Source of the DNA: Heloderma charlesbogerti
Taxonomy: Eukaryota; Chordata; Lepidosauria; Squamata; Helodermatidae
NCBI GenBank assembly: GCA_026122225.1
Contig: JANEZZ010002065.1
Span: 186,001 to 250,000, forward strand
DNA length: 64,000 bases
Direction of reading: 5' to 3'
Each line of letters begins with the position of its first letter. Position 1 is the stretch's first letter. The notes below the pieces were generated by a model that was not told the DNA's origin, made no database searches, and saw nothing but the letters and a program-made list of their open reading frames with translations. Positions 54,862 through 64,000 of the stretch are shown here, in pieces. A program made the position numbers and the translations under genes.

Positions 54862-55522
54862 TAGGGATGTTAGAGAATTCCACCACAGATTCCAGTGAAT
54901 TCAGCCCCCCGGAATCCGTGGCAGAACAGAGCAACCCGCCCCACCACCCCGCGAAAGCCCCGAAAAATGGAGACTACCTGGCTGTGGCTCCGGCGGTGGC
55001 TCTGGCAGCGTCTCCGGTGGCAGATGAAGTGGCAGCGACAGAGGCGGCTCTGTCCACTGCCAGGCTGCTGCGGCTGCAAATGGTGGCCATTGTAGCGGCT
55101 GCCATTTGCGTCCCTATGCCAACCCATGATAGACTATGTATATATTTACGTAGCCTATCACAGCTAAAGCGGGAACGCAAATGGCATAGGGGACGCCATT
55201 TGCATCCTTGCTTTAGCCGTGATAGGCTATGTAAATATATACGTAGCCTATCACGGGCTGGCATAGGGACGCAAATGGCATCCCCTACGCAGGACGCCAT
55301 TTGCGTCCGCAGCAGCCCAGCAGCAGCTGGAGGCCCCGCTGCGGGTTGGCCCAGACGGCGGCTCCGCGGACTGGCCACGGAGCGGAGACGGGCGGGCAGG
55401 ATTCCGGGGGGGAGGAACAGATCACCTCCCCCCCGTCGAGGATTCTGGGGGGAGGAACGGAACACCTCCCCCCACCTGTGGACCCCAGTGGAGCCAGGTA
55501 AGCGGGGTTTCGTACAACCCTA
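54862..55522. mobile_element. Palindromic hAT MITE, 8-bp TSD CATTTTTT
   Basis: It opens TAGGGATGTTAGAGAATTCC and closes CGGGGTTTCGTACAACCCTA. CATTTTTT is exact at 54854-54861 and 55523-55530. The core palindrome is centred near 55190 (CAAATGGCATAGGGGACGCC) between two hairpins of the GATAGACTATGTATATAT / GATAGGCTATGTAAATAT type at 55128-55160 and 55221-55253. CAAATGGTGGCC and CAAATGGCATCCCC hairpins lie outside. Confidence 0.9.
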
Positions 55523-55530
55523 CATTTTTT

Positions 55531-56092
55531 AAATTAAAAACTGTTTGAAATTGGGCAGGCGTGGTGTGGCTAACCCCCCCCCAACATTAAAATATAAAAT
55601 AAATATAAAATATTAATTTTGTGTGTGCTAGGGAAAAAAATCACATCACTAAAAAAAAAAGAAAGAACTCTGCCAGCCTGCCTGCCAGGTAATGTGTGTA
55701 TTCAGCCAAGGAGAGGCTGAGCCAGTGATGTTTCTGAGGGTGTTTCTACATGACGAGCCTAATATCCTGCATTTAAAATGGGGCTTTCTGCTTCCATTTT
55801 AACTGCAGGATTACAACAGACTCCCTTTACATGCGCTTCCTCCCCCACTCGCCTTCTCCCCATATCTGAGTCTTCCATTATCTTTCATTGATCTCTCTCT
55901 CTTCTTCTTGCTGCTTTAACTCTTTTCACAGAGGAAACTGAAGTTGAATACAATGGGGTAATTTGATAGCTCATTATCTACGATCTATTTAAAAATGGAG
56001 CAAAGGGCATTTAGTGCAGGAGGGTCATGGCAGGGTCACTGCATCATGTAAAGAGCCCGCAAACTTCTGTGAAGGAGCAATCTCAATTGCAG
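55531..56092. other. Interior of the large hAT element
   Basis: AT-rich sequence. TTCAGCCAAGGAGAGGCTGA near 55706 matches, inverted, CTCAGTCTTTCTTTGGCTGA at 20763 in the smaller hAT copy. Confidence 0.5.
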
Positions 56093-56100
56093 GATAAAAC

Positions 56101-56674
56101 TAGGGATGGGGGAGAATTTCTCCCCGAAACTTCAGGGGGCCGAGTGCCAACGCATTCGGTCCTCCGAAGGTTCAGGGAGAAATTCTCCGCCCCCCCGCCC
56201 CGGCCCCCCCGCCCCCCCGGGATGGGACTTACCTTTTACGAATGTCGCTCCTGGCGGCGGGTCCCGGCGGCGGTTCGGCAGGTCTTCGTCAGGGGCGGAG
56301 GCAGCAGCCGGTCTTTTGACCGGCTGCCGCCGCCACCATTACATGAAAAGTAAAAAAAACAAAAACAAAACGCCCCTGTGATAGGCTACGTAATGATTAA
56401 CATAGCCTATCACGGCTAGATTTGCAAAGTCAGCCGTGATAGGCTACGTTAATCGTCATGTAGCCTATCACGGGGCTTTTTTTTTTTTTTGCTTTTTTTT
56501 CTTTTGAAGTTCGCGGCCGGGGAGATGGGGCGCTTCTCCCCGGCCTGAATTTCGGCTGGGCGAGGCGGGAAGCCTCCCCCCCCCCGGCCTGAACTTCGGG
56601 GGGAGAAGCGAAGCGCCTCTCCCCCACCACGAAGCAAGCTGCGAGACCAGGTAAGTGACTTTCGTACATCCCTA
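56101..56674. mobile_element. Palindromic hAT MITE, 8-bp TSD GATAAAAC
   Basis: It opens TAGGGATGGGGGAGAATTTC and closes GTGACTTTCGTACATCCCTA. GATAAAAC is exact at 56093-56100 and 56675-56682. It is a short copy: both terminal GC-rich regions and two hairpins, GATAGGCTACGTAATGATTA (56380-56413) and GATAGGCTACGTTAATCG (56436-56468). All inner modules are deleted between them and the right end. Confidence 0.92.
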
Positions 56675-57322
56675 GATAAAACTCCATGTGATGAAGCCCT
56701 GAATAAGGGTTTCTTTGCATTTCAAGGAAACCTTCAGCAGATACTGGGGATAGTGACCTCTGCTTCAACACACTATTCCATCTTAGTTTGGTCTTAGTTT
56801 CTGGGAACAGCATATTGCACCTGTTCCTAGCACAAAACCTAGTGAGCAAAACATCCTGAACTTTGGCAGGTGGGATGCCCTCCAGAGGGGCTGGGAGGGG
56901 CCGAGATTTCAAGCACTTCTGTGAAAACAGTGAAAAGTTATAACTCTTTGCTTTGAGAGTTTTTGCAGAAAAAATAGAACTTTAACTCCATCTAGCACAA
57001 TAACCACTGGCCCAAACTGTCTGAAATTTGGCAGGTGGAGGTGAACTCTCAGCCTCCAGGGGGGCTGAGAGTTCCCCAAACGTCATGTATGTATCATAAA
57101 TACTGAAAAAGTTGTGGCCTTTTGTGTTTTCCCATGCAAGTCAATGGGAAGAAGTCAAAAACGAGTGATCCGGACGTCCAAATCTCACTTCAGATTTGGA
57201 TCTGAGTAGAAGCAGATGGGGTCCGAATCAGTCCAAAGTGGAGTGGGACCGCTTAAGAAGATCTGAAGAGGCATCTGAAGCAGGGGGGGGTGGAGGGGTC
57301 CATGCACAGCCTTAATTGAATA

Positions 57323-58015
57323 CATGTGAAACTGATATGGACTGGATATAGACTGGGTCATACATCCTTACCTGTAACACTGTTTACTTGGCAACAATTA
57401 TTATGGCAATTATTTTCAGACAGTCTTACACTATGGTGAGTGAATGCAGAATGGAAAAAGCTGATTGCTAAATCTATTTTCAGGATGCTAAGGTAACCAT
57501 TAGAATTTGAGATAGAACCTAGCTGGATACAGGGCTGCTTGTGGCATCATTAATAAGAAATCATCATGCAAGTTTATTTTACAACTTTAACTGAAGTTTC
57601 TTTTATAAAGGAACTGTAAATGATTTTTTAAAAATGTTTATCTTCAGTTCCATAAATCCAGACTTCTGGAACTAATTTGCTAAAAGAAAATATGTTATTT
57701 TCCATTTAAAATGTTAAAAGAGACAAACAGATTTTATTGCATTTAAATCAATTTGGATAAATTGCATATACCATATTACAAAACTTAACTCACATCTATT
57801 TTGGGAAGTGCCAGATTGTCCAATACATGATGCACTTCCAAAAGTTACATGTGAATGTATTTAATGACTGTTCGGTTGTTCTTTTCTTCCTAACTTAGGA
57901 GGACAAGACAGCAGATCAGGTAAAATGTAGTAACTAGTAGACACTTTAAAAATTATTATTATTGTTGAAACCCTTAATCATAATTTTATGTCTGATACCC
58001 TTTCAAGGCCTATGA
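57323..58015. other. Unassigned AT-rich sequence
   Basis: No repeat, exon or element end recognised. Confidence 0.45.
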
Positions 58016-58200
58016 TGGGAAAGGCCTTAGCTCAGTGGCAAAACACACACTATGCATGCAAAGGGTCCCAGTTCAATTCCCAGTATTTCCAGATAGGATT
58101 GGGAAATACTCTAGCCTAAAACCCTGGAAGTGAGCCATTGCCACTCAAAGTAGACACTACTGAGCTACACGAACAAATGGTCTGACATGGTAGGAGGCCA
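58016..58200 (+). mobile_element. tRNA-derived SINE, plus strand
   Basis: GGCCTTAGCTCAGTGGCAAA is an A-box-like start, and GGTCCCAGTTCAATTCCC is a B box (GGTTCAANNCC type). The body AGATAGGATTGGGAAATACT...CCTGGAAGTGAGCCATTGCC and the end AATGGTCTGACATGGTAGG follow. It is the same family as 9471-9660 in the other orientation. It is a SINE head, not a tRNA gene, because no cloverleaf can be closed. Confidence 0.75.
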
Positions 58201-58961
58201 ATTCCTATGATGTAAAGTGTTTCTTGCAAGTGCTTTATGGATTGTACCATTCCTCCTCCCTACAAAAGATTTAAGGTACTATATAACAAAGTCTTCTGGG
58301 AATCCATGCTTAAAGAGCATTTCACCTGTTTAGGTTGACTAATTCATGTACACTTAATTATTGCCTTGTCTGGACTGTTTGAATCAATTTATACTATCAT
58401 TGACAGAGGTGGAAAGTCTGCTTGAGTGAATGTTGATCACCAATAAAGGATCGTCTGTTATATATATTGCAGTGGAAGCCATTTGGAAGAAGGAATATCA
58501 TCAAAGTCTCCCCTTTCAGAACCAAGCTAGGGTGCTGCACTTCTCTAAGGCTATATACTAGTAATGTACAGAAATTCAGAAATGGAAACCACTATGGAAA
58601 CTGGCTCAAGTGTTCTTCAGCTATAGACTCCTTTCTGGGACCAGATCAGGGTCTGGGAAAATTCCCTGTGTGAGGAGAGCCCAGATTTGCACAGGCCTGA
58701 TTGGCTGGCCCTTGAATATGTAAGGCCATATCCAAGCAAGCCTTATCCAAGCAAGGCTGTGCACAGCACTGATTGGCTGGACTTTGTGTCAGTCAGGATG
58801 CCAAGTTCCCAAACCCCTCTCTGTGCCAATCTTGAAGTGCAAAAAAATTGATTGAAAGGAAACCAGTACAGATAAACAATGTAGCACGGGGTGAAATTGG
58901 TACAAATAAACAGGATCTGATTGAGCGTTCAATTCTTTGAACTTTACTCTAGCTAAGGTGT
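58201..58961. other. Unassigned sequence
   Basis: Contains CCTGATTGGCTGG (58698) and CACTGATTGGCTGG (58769), a short internal direct repeat. No gene is recognised. Confidence 0.45.
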
Positions 58962-58969
58962 AGACTACC

Positions 58970-60545
58970 TAGGGATGTCAGAGAAATCCACTGTGGATTC
59001 AAATGAGGCCGGATTCTTTGGAATCCGGCCTCAGGAATCTGCAGTGGATTGGGACCACTTACCTCTGCTCCAGGAGGACTGGAGGCAGAATGGCATTCGG
59101 CTGCTGTTTCCAACCAGAGCAGTTCTCCCTCCTCCCTGTCCCTGCCGATTGCCTTTAAAAAAAAATGGTGATTGGGGGGAGGATGTGCCCATAGACTTAT
59201 ATGCAAGATTCACTGCTCTATTTTGAGTATACGTCTATGGGCACATGAGATTAGGGATGTACAAAAGTCACTTACCTTTTCGATGGGGTGATTCACGGTG
59301 GGGGGGAGGCGCTCCGCACCTCCCCTCAAAATCCTAAACCATCTGGCTCCACTCCGCGGAGACTCCACGGAGCCACCGGCCACGGCCGTCTGCAGCCGGA
59401 GTTCCAGCCGCCGACGGGCTGCTGTGGACGCAAATGGCAGCTGCCGTAGCGGCCACCATTTGCATCCTGCGAAGCTGCCGTGATAGGCTACGTAACTATT
59501 TACGTAGTCTATCACGGCAAGCCAAAAAAAACAACAACCAGCGTACGCAAATGGTGGCGGCTGTGGCAGCCGGCATTTGCGTTCCCTATTTTGTGCCATT
59601 TTAGCCTACCTAAATATTTACATAGGCTATTACGGCAAAAAAAGGGGAATGCAAATAGCGTACTGGGCGCCATTTGCGTTCCTTTCCCCCCCTACATTTT
59701 AGCCTATGTAAATATTTACGTAGGCTATTACGGTGAAAATAAAAGGAACACAAATAGCGCCCACTACACTATTTGCGTTCCCTTTTTTTTTTTTGCCGTA
59801 ATAGCCTATGTAAATATTTACGTAGGCTAAAACGGCTCAAAATAGGGAACAGAAATGGCCGCCACCGCAACCGCCACCATTTGCGTATGCTGTTTTTTTT
59901 TTTTTTTTGGCTTGCCGTGATAGGCTACGTAAATACTTACGTAGCCTATCACGGCCTCCGCAGGGACGCAAAAGGCTTAGCTATGATCAGGAAGCAAATG
60001 GCAGCCGCAGGGTGGCCGCCATTCACAAATCAGCGCGGACGGCAGCAGGTAAGTGCTCCATTTCACGCGCCTTTCATGGGTTGGGGGGGCGGGGGCTTCG
60101 TTCCGCCACGGATTTCGGGGGGCCAAATGCACTGGCATTCGGCCTCACCAAGATCCATGGTGGAATTCTCTGACCTCCCTACATGCAATCAGCAGGATGT
60201 GCCCATAGACTTATACGCAAAATAGAGCAGTGAATCTTGCATTCACATAGACTTATATACAAGATTCATGACTCTATTTGCGTATAAATCTATGGGCACA
60301 TCCCCCCCCCCGATTGCCATTTTTTTAAAAAAAGACTTTTTTTTAAAGGCAATTGGCAGGGACAGGAGGGAGACGAACGGGTCTGGCTGGCAAGAGGGAA
60401 GGTAAGCGCCCCCGAGCCAGTCCGCCCCCCCCCCGGAATTCGAGCAAAGCGGAACCACTCTGGAGGATTCCAGGGGGGAGGAACGGATCACCTCCCCACA
60501 TGGATTCCCCACTGGAACAGACGGTGGGGAATCCGTACACCCCTA
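58970..60545. mobile_element. Foldback hAT element, TSD AGACTACC/AGACTGCC, with nested copy
   Basis: It opens TAGGGATGTCAGAGAAATCC and closes GGGGAATCCGTACACCCCTA. AGACTACC (58962-58969) and AGACTGCC (60546-60553) agree at 7 of 8. Its own sequence outside the insertion has inverted words (GTGCCCATAGACTTATATGC with its inverse near 60190-60300, and AAAAAATGGTGATTGGGGG with CCCCCGATTGCCATTTTTTT). The nested element occupies 59252-60181. Confidence 0.85.
59252..60181. mobile_element. Nested palindromic hAT MITE, TSD CATGAGAT/CATGCAAT
   Basis: It opens TAGGGATGTACAAAAGTCAC and closes GTGGAATTCTCTGACCTCCCTA. The flanking octamers agree at 6 of 8. The stem words TAGCCTACCTAAATATTTAC, TAGCCTATGTAAATATTTAC and GATAGGCTACGTAACTA form a symmetrical series centred near 59675 (GCGTACTGGGCGCCATTTGC). 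The TAGCC... stem replaces the TAGTC... stem of other subfamilies. Confidence 0.85.
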
Positions 60546-60739
60546 AGACTGCCTGAAAGTGAGCAATACTACATATTCATACAGCAGAGGTGATATGTTA
60601 AGATGAGAAAATGTGTTTGTGTCACTGCTCATATCTTTTCTAAATGAGATGATACTTTAAACAATACATTTGCCATGTTTATTGTATGTGCAATTAAGTG
60701 CACTAATTCTGATTTGTTACCTAGTTTAAAACATCAACA

Positions 60740-61088
60740 TAGGGATGGGTGAACTCACCATGGTCTGGGTCGCACATCGCTCACTGGACCCCCACCCCTG
60801 CTTGCCATGCCTGGCAAGTCACTGGGCATCTGTGAGTGCCCAGTGGGTGGCAAGCGGCTGCCTGATCCCTCATCAAACCACCATTTTGTGTAAAAATGGC
60901 AGCTTGGCCTTTTCCATATCGGCTGATTTTACACAAATGGCATCTGTAAAGCAGCCATTTACACAAGAGTACAGGTGTCAATGCACCAAGTTGGATAAGT
61001 ATGGAGATCTGTAGACTCAGGGGTTGAGCTGGCAATTTATCATGGGGCCTAAAGCCCCAGCTGGAGCCTCAAGCCCATGACATCCCTA
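60740..61088. mobile_element. Small hAT MITE, TSD CATCAACA/AAACAACA
   Basis: The 349-bp element opens TAGGGATGGGTGAACTCACC and closes AAGCCCATGACATCCCTA. The flanks agree at 6 of 8. An inner inverted pair uses CCATTTTTACACAAA-type words (about 60880-60965). Confidence 0.7.
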
Positions 61089-61118
61089 AAACAACAGAAA
61101 TAACAACTGTATATACGA

Positions 61119-62048
61119 TAGGGATGGCGGAGAATTTCTCCCCAAAACTTCGGGGGGCCGAGCGCCAACGCGTTCGGCCCCCCGAACAAGTTTCGGTGAG
61201 AAATCCTCCACACCCCCCGCACCCCGCCCGCCCCCGGGACGGGACTTACCTTCCCTGAATGTCCCTCCCGGCGGCGGGTCCGGCTGGCGGTTCGTCCGAT
61301 GTTCGAGCGGGGCGGGAGCGGCAGCCGGTCTTTCGACCGGCTGCCGCCCCCGCCATTGCAATGAAAGAAAAAAAAAACGTCCCCTGATAGGCTACGTGAC
61401 GATTCACGTAGCCTATCATGGCTAGATTTGCCAAGTCAGCTGTGATAGGCTACGTGAATCGTCACGTAGCCTATCCCGGGTGACTTAAAAAAAAAAAAAA
61501 AAAGTGTGTACGGATAATGGCGGCCCCCATAGGGAGCCGCCATTCCCATTCCTTATTTGGTGGCTGTAGTCTACGTAAATGTTTACGTAGACTATGGCGA
61601 AAATAAGGGCAACGCTATTTGCGTTGCCCTTATTTTCACCGTAGTCTACGTAAACATTTATGTAGACGACAGCCACTAAATAAGGAACGCGAATGGTGGC
61701 TCCCTATGGGGGCCGCCATTCGCGTACGTGCTTTTTTTTTTTTTTTAAGTCACCCGTGATAGGCTACGTGACGATTCACGTAGCCTATCACGGCTGACTT
61801 TGCAGATCTAGCCGTGATAGGCTACGTGAATCGTCACGTAGCCTATCAGGGGGCGTTGTGTTTTTTTTTTTTTACTTTCGCGTTCGCGGCCGGGCGAGGC
61901 GACGCACCTCCTCCCCGGCCTGAATTTCGGCCGGGCGAGGCGGGAAGCCTCCTCCCCCCGGCCTGAACTTCGCAGGGGGAGCAGCGAAGCGCTCCCCCCC
62001 ACCGCGAACGGCCTTCGACGACAGGTAAGCGACTTTCGTCCACCCCTA
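61119..62048. mobile_element. Full-length palindromic hAT MITE, 8-bp TSD ATATACGA
   Basis: It opens TAGGGATGGCGGAGAATTTC and closes GCGACTTTCGTCCACCCCTA. ATATACGA is exact at 61111-61118 and 62049-62056. The hairpin chain is symmetrical about CAACGCTATTTGCGTTGC (61610-61627). On each side lie a TAGTCTACGTAAATG hairpin, an AATGGCGGCCCCC or AATGGTGGCTCCC hairpin, and two GATAGGCTACGTGACGATTC-type hairpins (61385-61418 and 61443-61475 on the left; 61759-61790 and 61815-61848 on the right). With 45844-46781 it is the cleanest complete copy. Confidence 0.95.
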
Positions 62049-62056
62049 ATATACGA

Positions 62057-62506
62057 GGGGTAGGCAATGTTTTTGGACCCACAGGCACATTATTTGAAAA
62101 AGTATCCTGAGCACTGTGGGAGGGATGGCCAATGACAAATGGGGGGGTGGCCAATCACAAAATGTTGGGAGTGCCCACTTTGAATTCTGACTTCTTTCCC
62201 CCTCCCCTTTCAGGATTCTGACTTTTCCTCCCCTCTCCTCCGGATTCTCTCTCTCTCCTTTTGGCTTCTCTCTTGGCATTTCCCCAGACCTACCTCAGGA
62301 TTCCCTTCAGCCTGCACCCATCTTTCCTGATCCCTGTTCACCTTCCTCACCACAATCCCCATGCACCTTCCCCAGCCCTTGTCCAGGCTTCCTTCTGCCC
62401 CCTGCTTCTGCTGCCTACCTCCGTGCTCACTTCAGCAGCACCAAAGTCCTAATGAGGAAGCAGGAAGTTGGCAGATCTGGAGATGAAGGGGCAAATGACT
62501 TCCTGC
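62057..62506. other. Spacer with hAT-like fragment
   Basis: AGGGGTAGGCAATGTTTTTG...GACCCACAGGCACATT (from about 62055) matches the inverse of the right end of the element at 28638-29237. The rest, pyrimidine-rich to 62450, is unassigned. Confidence 0.5.
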
Positions 62507-64000
62507 TAGGGATGGCGGAGAATTCCGCCATGGATTCCAGTGAGGCCAGATTCTTTAGACTCCGCCCCCCCGGAATCCGTGGCGGAATGGCCTCCTGCCC
62601 CCCCGCCCCCTGCAGAATCCCCCCGGGACAGCACTTACCTGGGGCGGATGTGGTGGATTCGGCGGCAGCGGCAGCTCTGGCGGCGGTAGCTCCGGTGGCT
62701 GGTCTCCTGGCCAGCCGCAGCTAGGGATGTCAGAGAATTCCACCACGGATCGCGGTGAGGCCGAATGCCAGTGCATTCAGCCCCCCGAACTCCATGGCGG
62801 AACGGCCTGCCACCCCCCCGCCACCTCGCGGATCCCCCCCGGGATGAGACTCAGCTGGGGTGGATCTTCCAGGCAGCGGCAGCAGGTCTTCTGACCGGCC
62901 GCCGCCATTTCCAGGCTTGTGTAAAAAAAAAAAAGATGTGATAGGCTACGTAAAGATTTACGTAGCCTATCATGCCTAGGTTTAAAAAAAAAGAAAAAAA
63001 GACATGATAGGCTACGTAAATCTTTACGTAGTCTATCATGGTTGGGTGGGTTTAAAAAAAAAAACCCACGTACGCAAATGGCGGCAGCTACGGCCGCCGC
63101 CATTTGCGTACCATCTTTTTACTGTCTTAATATACGTAAATATTTACGTAGACTATGATGGTGAAAATAAAGGGGAACGCAAATAGCATAGCGGTCGCTA
63201 TTTCAGTCCCCTTTTGATTTGCCGTTTTAGCCTATGTAAAGATTTACGTAGGCTAAAACAGTGAATGAAAAAGAGATGCAAATAGCACCCGCTATGCTAT
63301 TTGCATTCCCCTTTATTTTCGCCGTCACAGTCTACGTAAATATTTACGTAGATTAAGACAGCCAAAAAGAAGGAACACAAATGGGGGCGACCGTAGCCAC
63401 CGCCATTTGCGTACGCAGTTTTTGTGTGTGTGTGTGTTTTTACCCAGAGCCCTCAGCGGAAATCTGGCTGCGGACAGCTCTGGCCGGGCCGGGCCGGGCC
63501 TGGCCTGGCCGGCTGCTCCGCGGAGCTGCCACGGAGCACAGCCGGCTGTTCAAGGATTCCAGGGGGAGGAACGGAGCGCCTCCCCCCCCCGGCCAGGATT
63601 TCAGGGGGAGGGACGGAACACCTCCCCCCCATCATCAACATAATCCGCGAAAGGTAAGTCACTTTCATACATCCCTAGCCGCAGCAGGGCGGCTGCCACT
63701 GCCATTGCTGTCCTTGGAGCGTGATAGGCTACGTAAGAATTTACGTAGCGTATCACGGCTAACCTAAACAAAAAACAGTGCAGCGTACGGAAATGGCAGT
63801 GGCTATGGCGGCCACCATTTGCATCCCCCTTTTTTTTTGCCGATTTTTCTTACATAAATATTTACGTAAGATAAAACGGCGGGAAAAAAAGGGGGAAGCA
63901 AATAGCGTAGTGGATGCTATTTGCGTTCCTTTATTTTTCACTCTTCTAGCCTATGTAAATATTTACATAAGATAAATTGGTGAAAAATAGAGAACGCAAA
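62507..64000. mobile_element. Palindromic hAT element running off the window, with nested copy
   Basis: It opens TAGGGATGGCGGAGAATTCC after CTTCCTGC. No matching right end occurs before the window stops. After the nested copy, its own hairpins continue at 63719-63752 (GATAGGCTACGTAAGAA) and 63780-63820 (AAATGGCAGTGGC). TTACATAAATATTTACG follows at 63850, and TAGCCTATGTAAATATTTAC at 63949. Confidence 0.8.
62722..63677. mobile_element. Nested palindromic hAT MITE, 8-bp TSD GCCGCAGC
   Basis: It opens TAGGGATGTCAGAGAATTCC and closes AAGTCACTTTCATACATCCCTA. GCCGCAGC is exact at 62714-62721 and 63678-63685. Hairpins GATAGGCTACGTAAAGA lie at 62940-62971 and 63005-63038. The centre at about 63235-63262 is a TTAGCCTATGTAAAG hairpin between mirror-image GCAAATAGC words. 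The element carries both common terminal subtypes, one at each end. Confidence 0.93.

Larger units (their letters stand above)
49159..57314. mobile_element. Large hAT element hosting several insertions
   Basis: The left end TAGGGCCGTGCACCGCTTTG is the inverse of the right end of the element at 20100-22692, and the right end GGGGTCCATGCACAGCCTTA is the inverse of that element's left end. The flanks are ATTAATA (to 49158) and ATTGAATA (57315-57322), an 8-bp duplication if one base was lost. The interior matches the smaller copy in reverse (for example TATTCAGCCAAGGAGAGGCT near 55705). Insertions at 49598-51945, 54862-55522 and 56101-56674 account for about 3.6 kb. The block 52330-54860 has no counterpart in the smaller copy and contains 18S-like fragments. 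No transposase frame was found. Confidence 0.65.

Noticed and set aside
58016..58090. Possible tRNA gene (GCTCAGTGG and GTTCAATTCCC boxes)
   Set aside because: No acceptor stem or anticodon arm can be closed, and the downstream sequence is the body of a SINE found again in reverse at 9471-9660.

Overview
The window looks like repeat-dense, non-genic DNA (intergenic or deep intronic) from a squamate reptile. The basis is an RTE/BovB LINE with a nearly intact reverse transcriptase ORF (about 37081-39128), two further BovB-type 3' ends, L2-type and CR1-type LINE 3' ends, tRNA-derived SINE copies, and short dispersed repeats that I recognise as common in lizards and snakes. The exact lineage cannot be fixed from sequence alone. 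I recognise no host protein-coding exon, no functional tRNA or rRNA gene, no CRISPR array and no intact transposase.

About a third of the window belongs to one superfamily of non-autonomous DNA elements. They begin TAGGGATG (or TAGGGGTG), end in the inverse, and sit between 8-bp target-site duplications (TSDs). This end sequence plus 8-bp TSDs is the hAT signature. More than twenty copies can be delimited to the base, many with perfect TSDs. Inside they are built from chains of short palindromes: TGATAGGCTACGTAAA and its inverse, TAGTCTACGTAAA and its inverse, and CAAATGGCGGC and its inverse. In the full-length copies the whole chain is itself a larger palindrome. Examples: 6871-7566, 16574-17269, 20858-21668, 29674-30416, 39404-40355, 45844-46781, 56101-56674, 61119-62048, 62722-63677.

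Layout. 1-3550 is mostly unassigned, with a microsatellite and a CR1 end. 3551-4025 is a foldback inverted repeat. 4113-6256 is an array of tandem hAT-like units enclosed by one TSD. 6380-7960 is a CR1-like LINE split by a palindromic element. 9391-10165 holds a dispersed repeat, a SINE and an L2 tail. 13101-18342 carries several hAT elements and a foldback. 19255-22945 is an L2 LINE interrupted by a solo LTR and by a hAT element that itself contains a palindromic element. 22946-28389 is comparatively repeat-poor. 28390-35413 holds nested hAT elements in LINE debris. 37081-41923 is the BovB region. 42007-45727 is a giant foldback hAT element with two further levels of nesting. 46782-48270 is unique-looking and AT-rich. 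49159-57314 reads as one large hAT element (relative of 20100-22692) hosting four palindromic insertions plus a block with several scrambled fragments of 18S rRNA sequence. 57315-64000 returns to nested palindromic elements.

No pathway or operon operates here. The relations between features are insertion order, shared ends and shared modules. The strongest candidates for something undescribed are the palindrome-within-palindrome architecture of this hAT family, the single-TSD tandem array at 4113-6256, and the 18S-derived fragments inside a hAT element.
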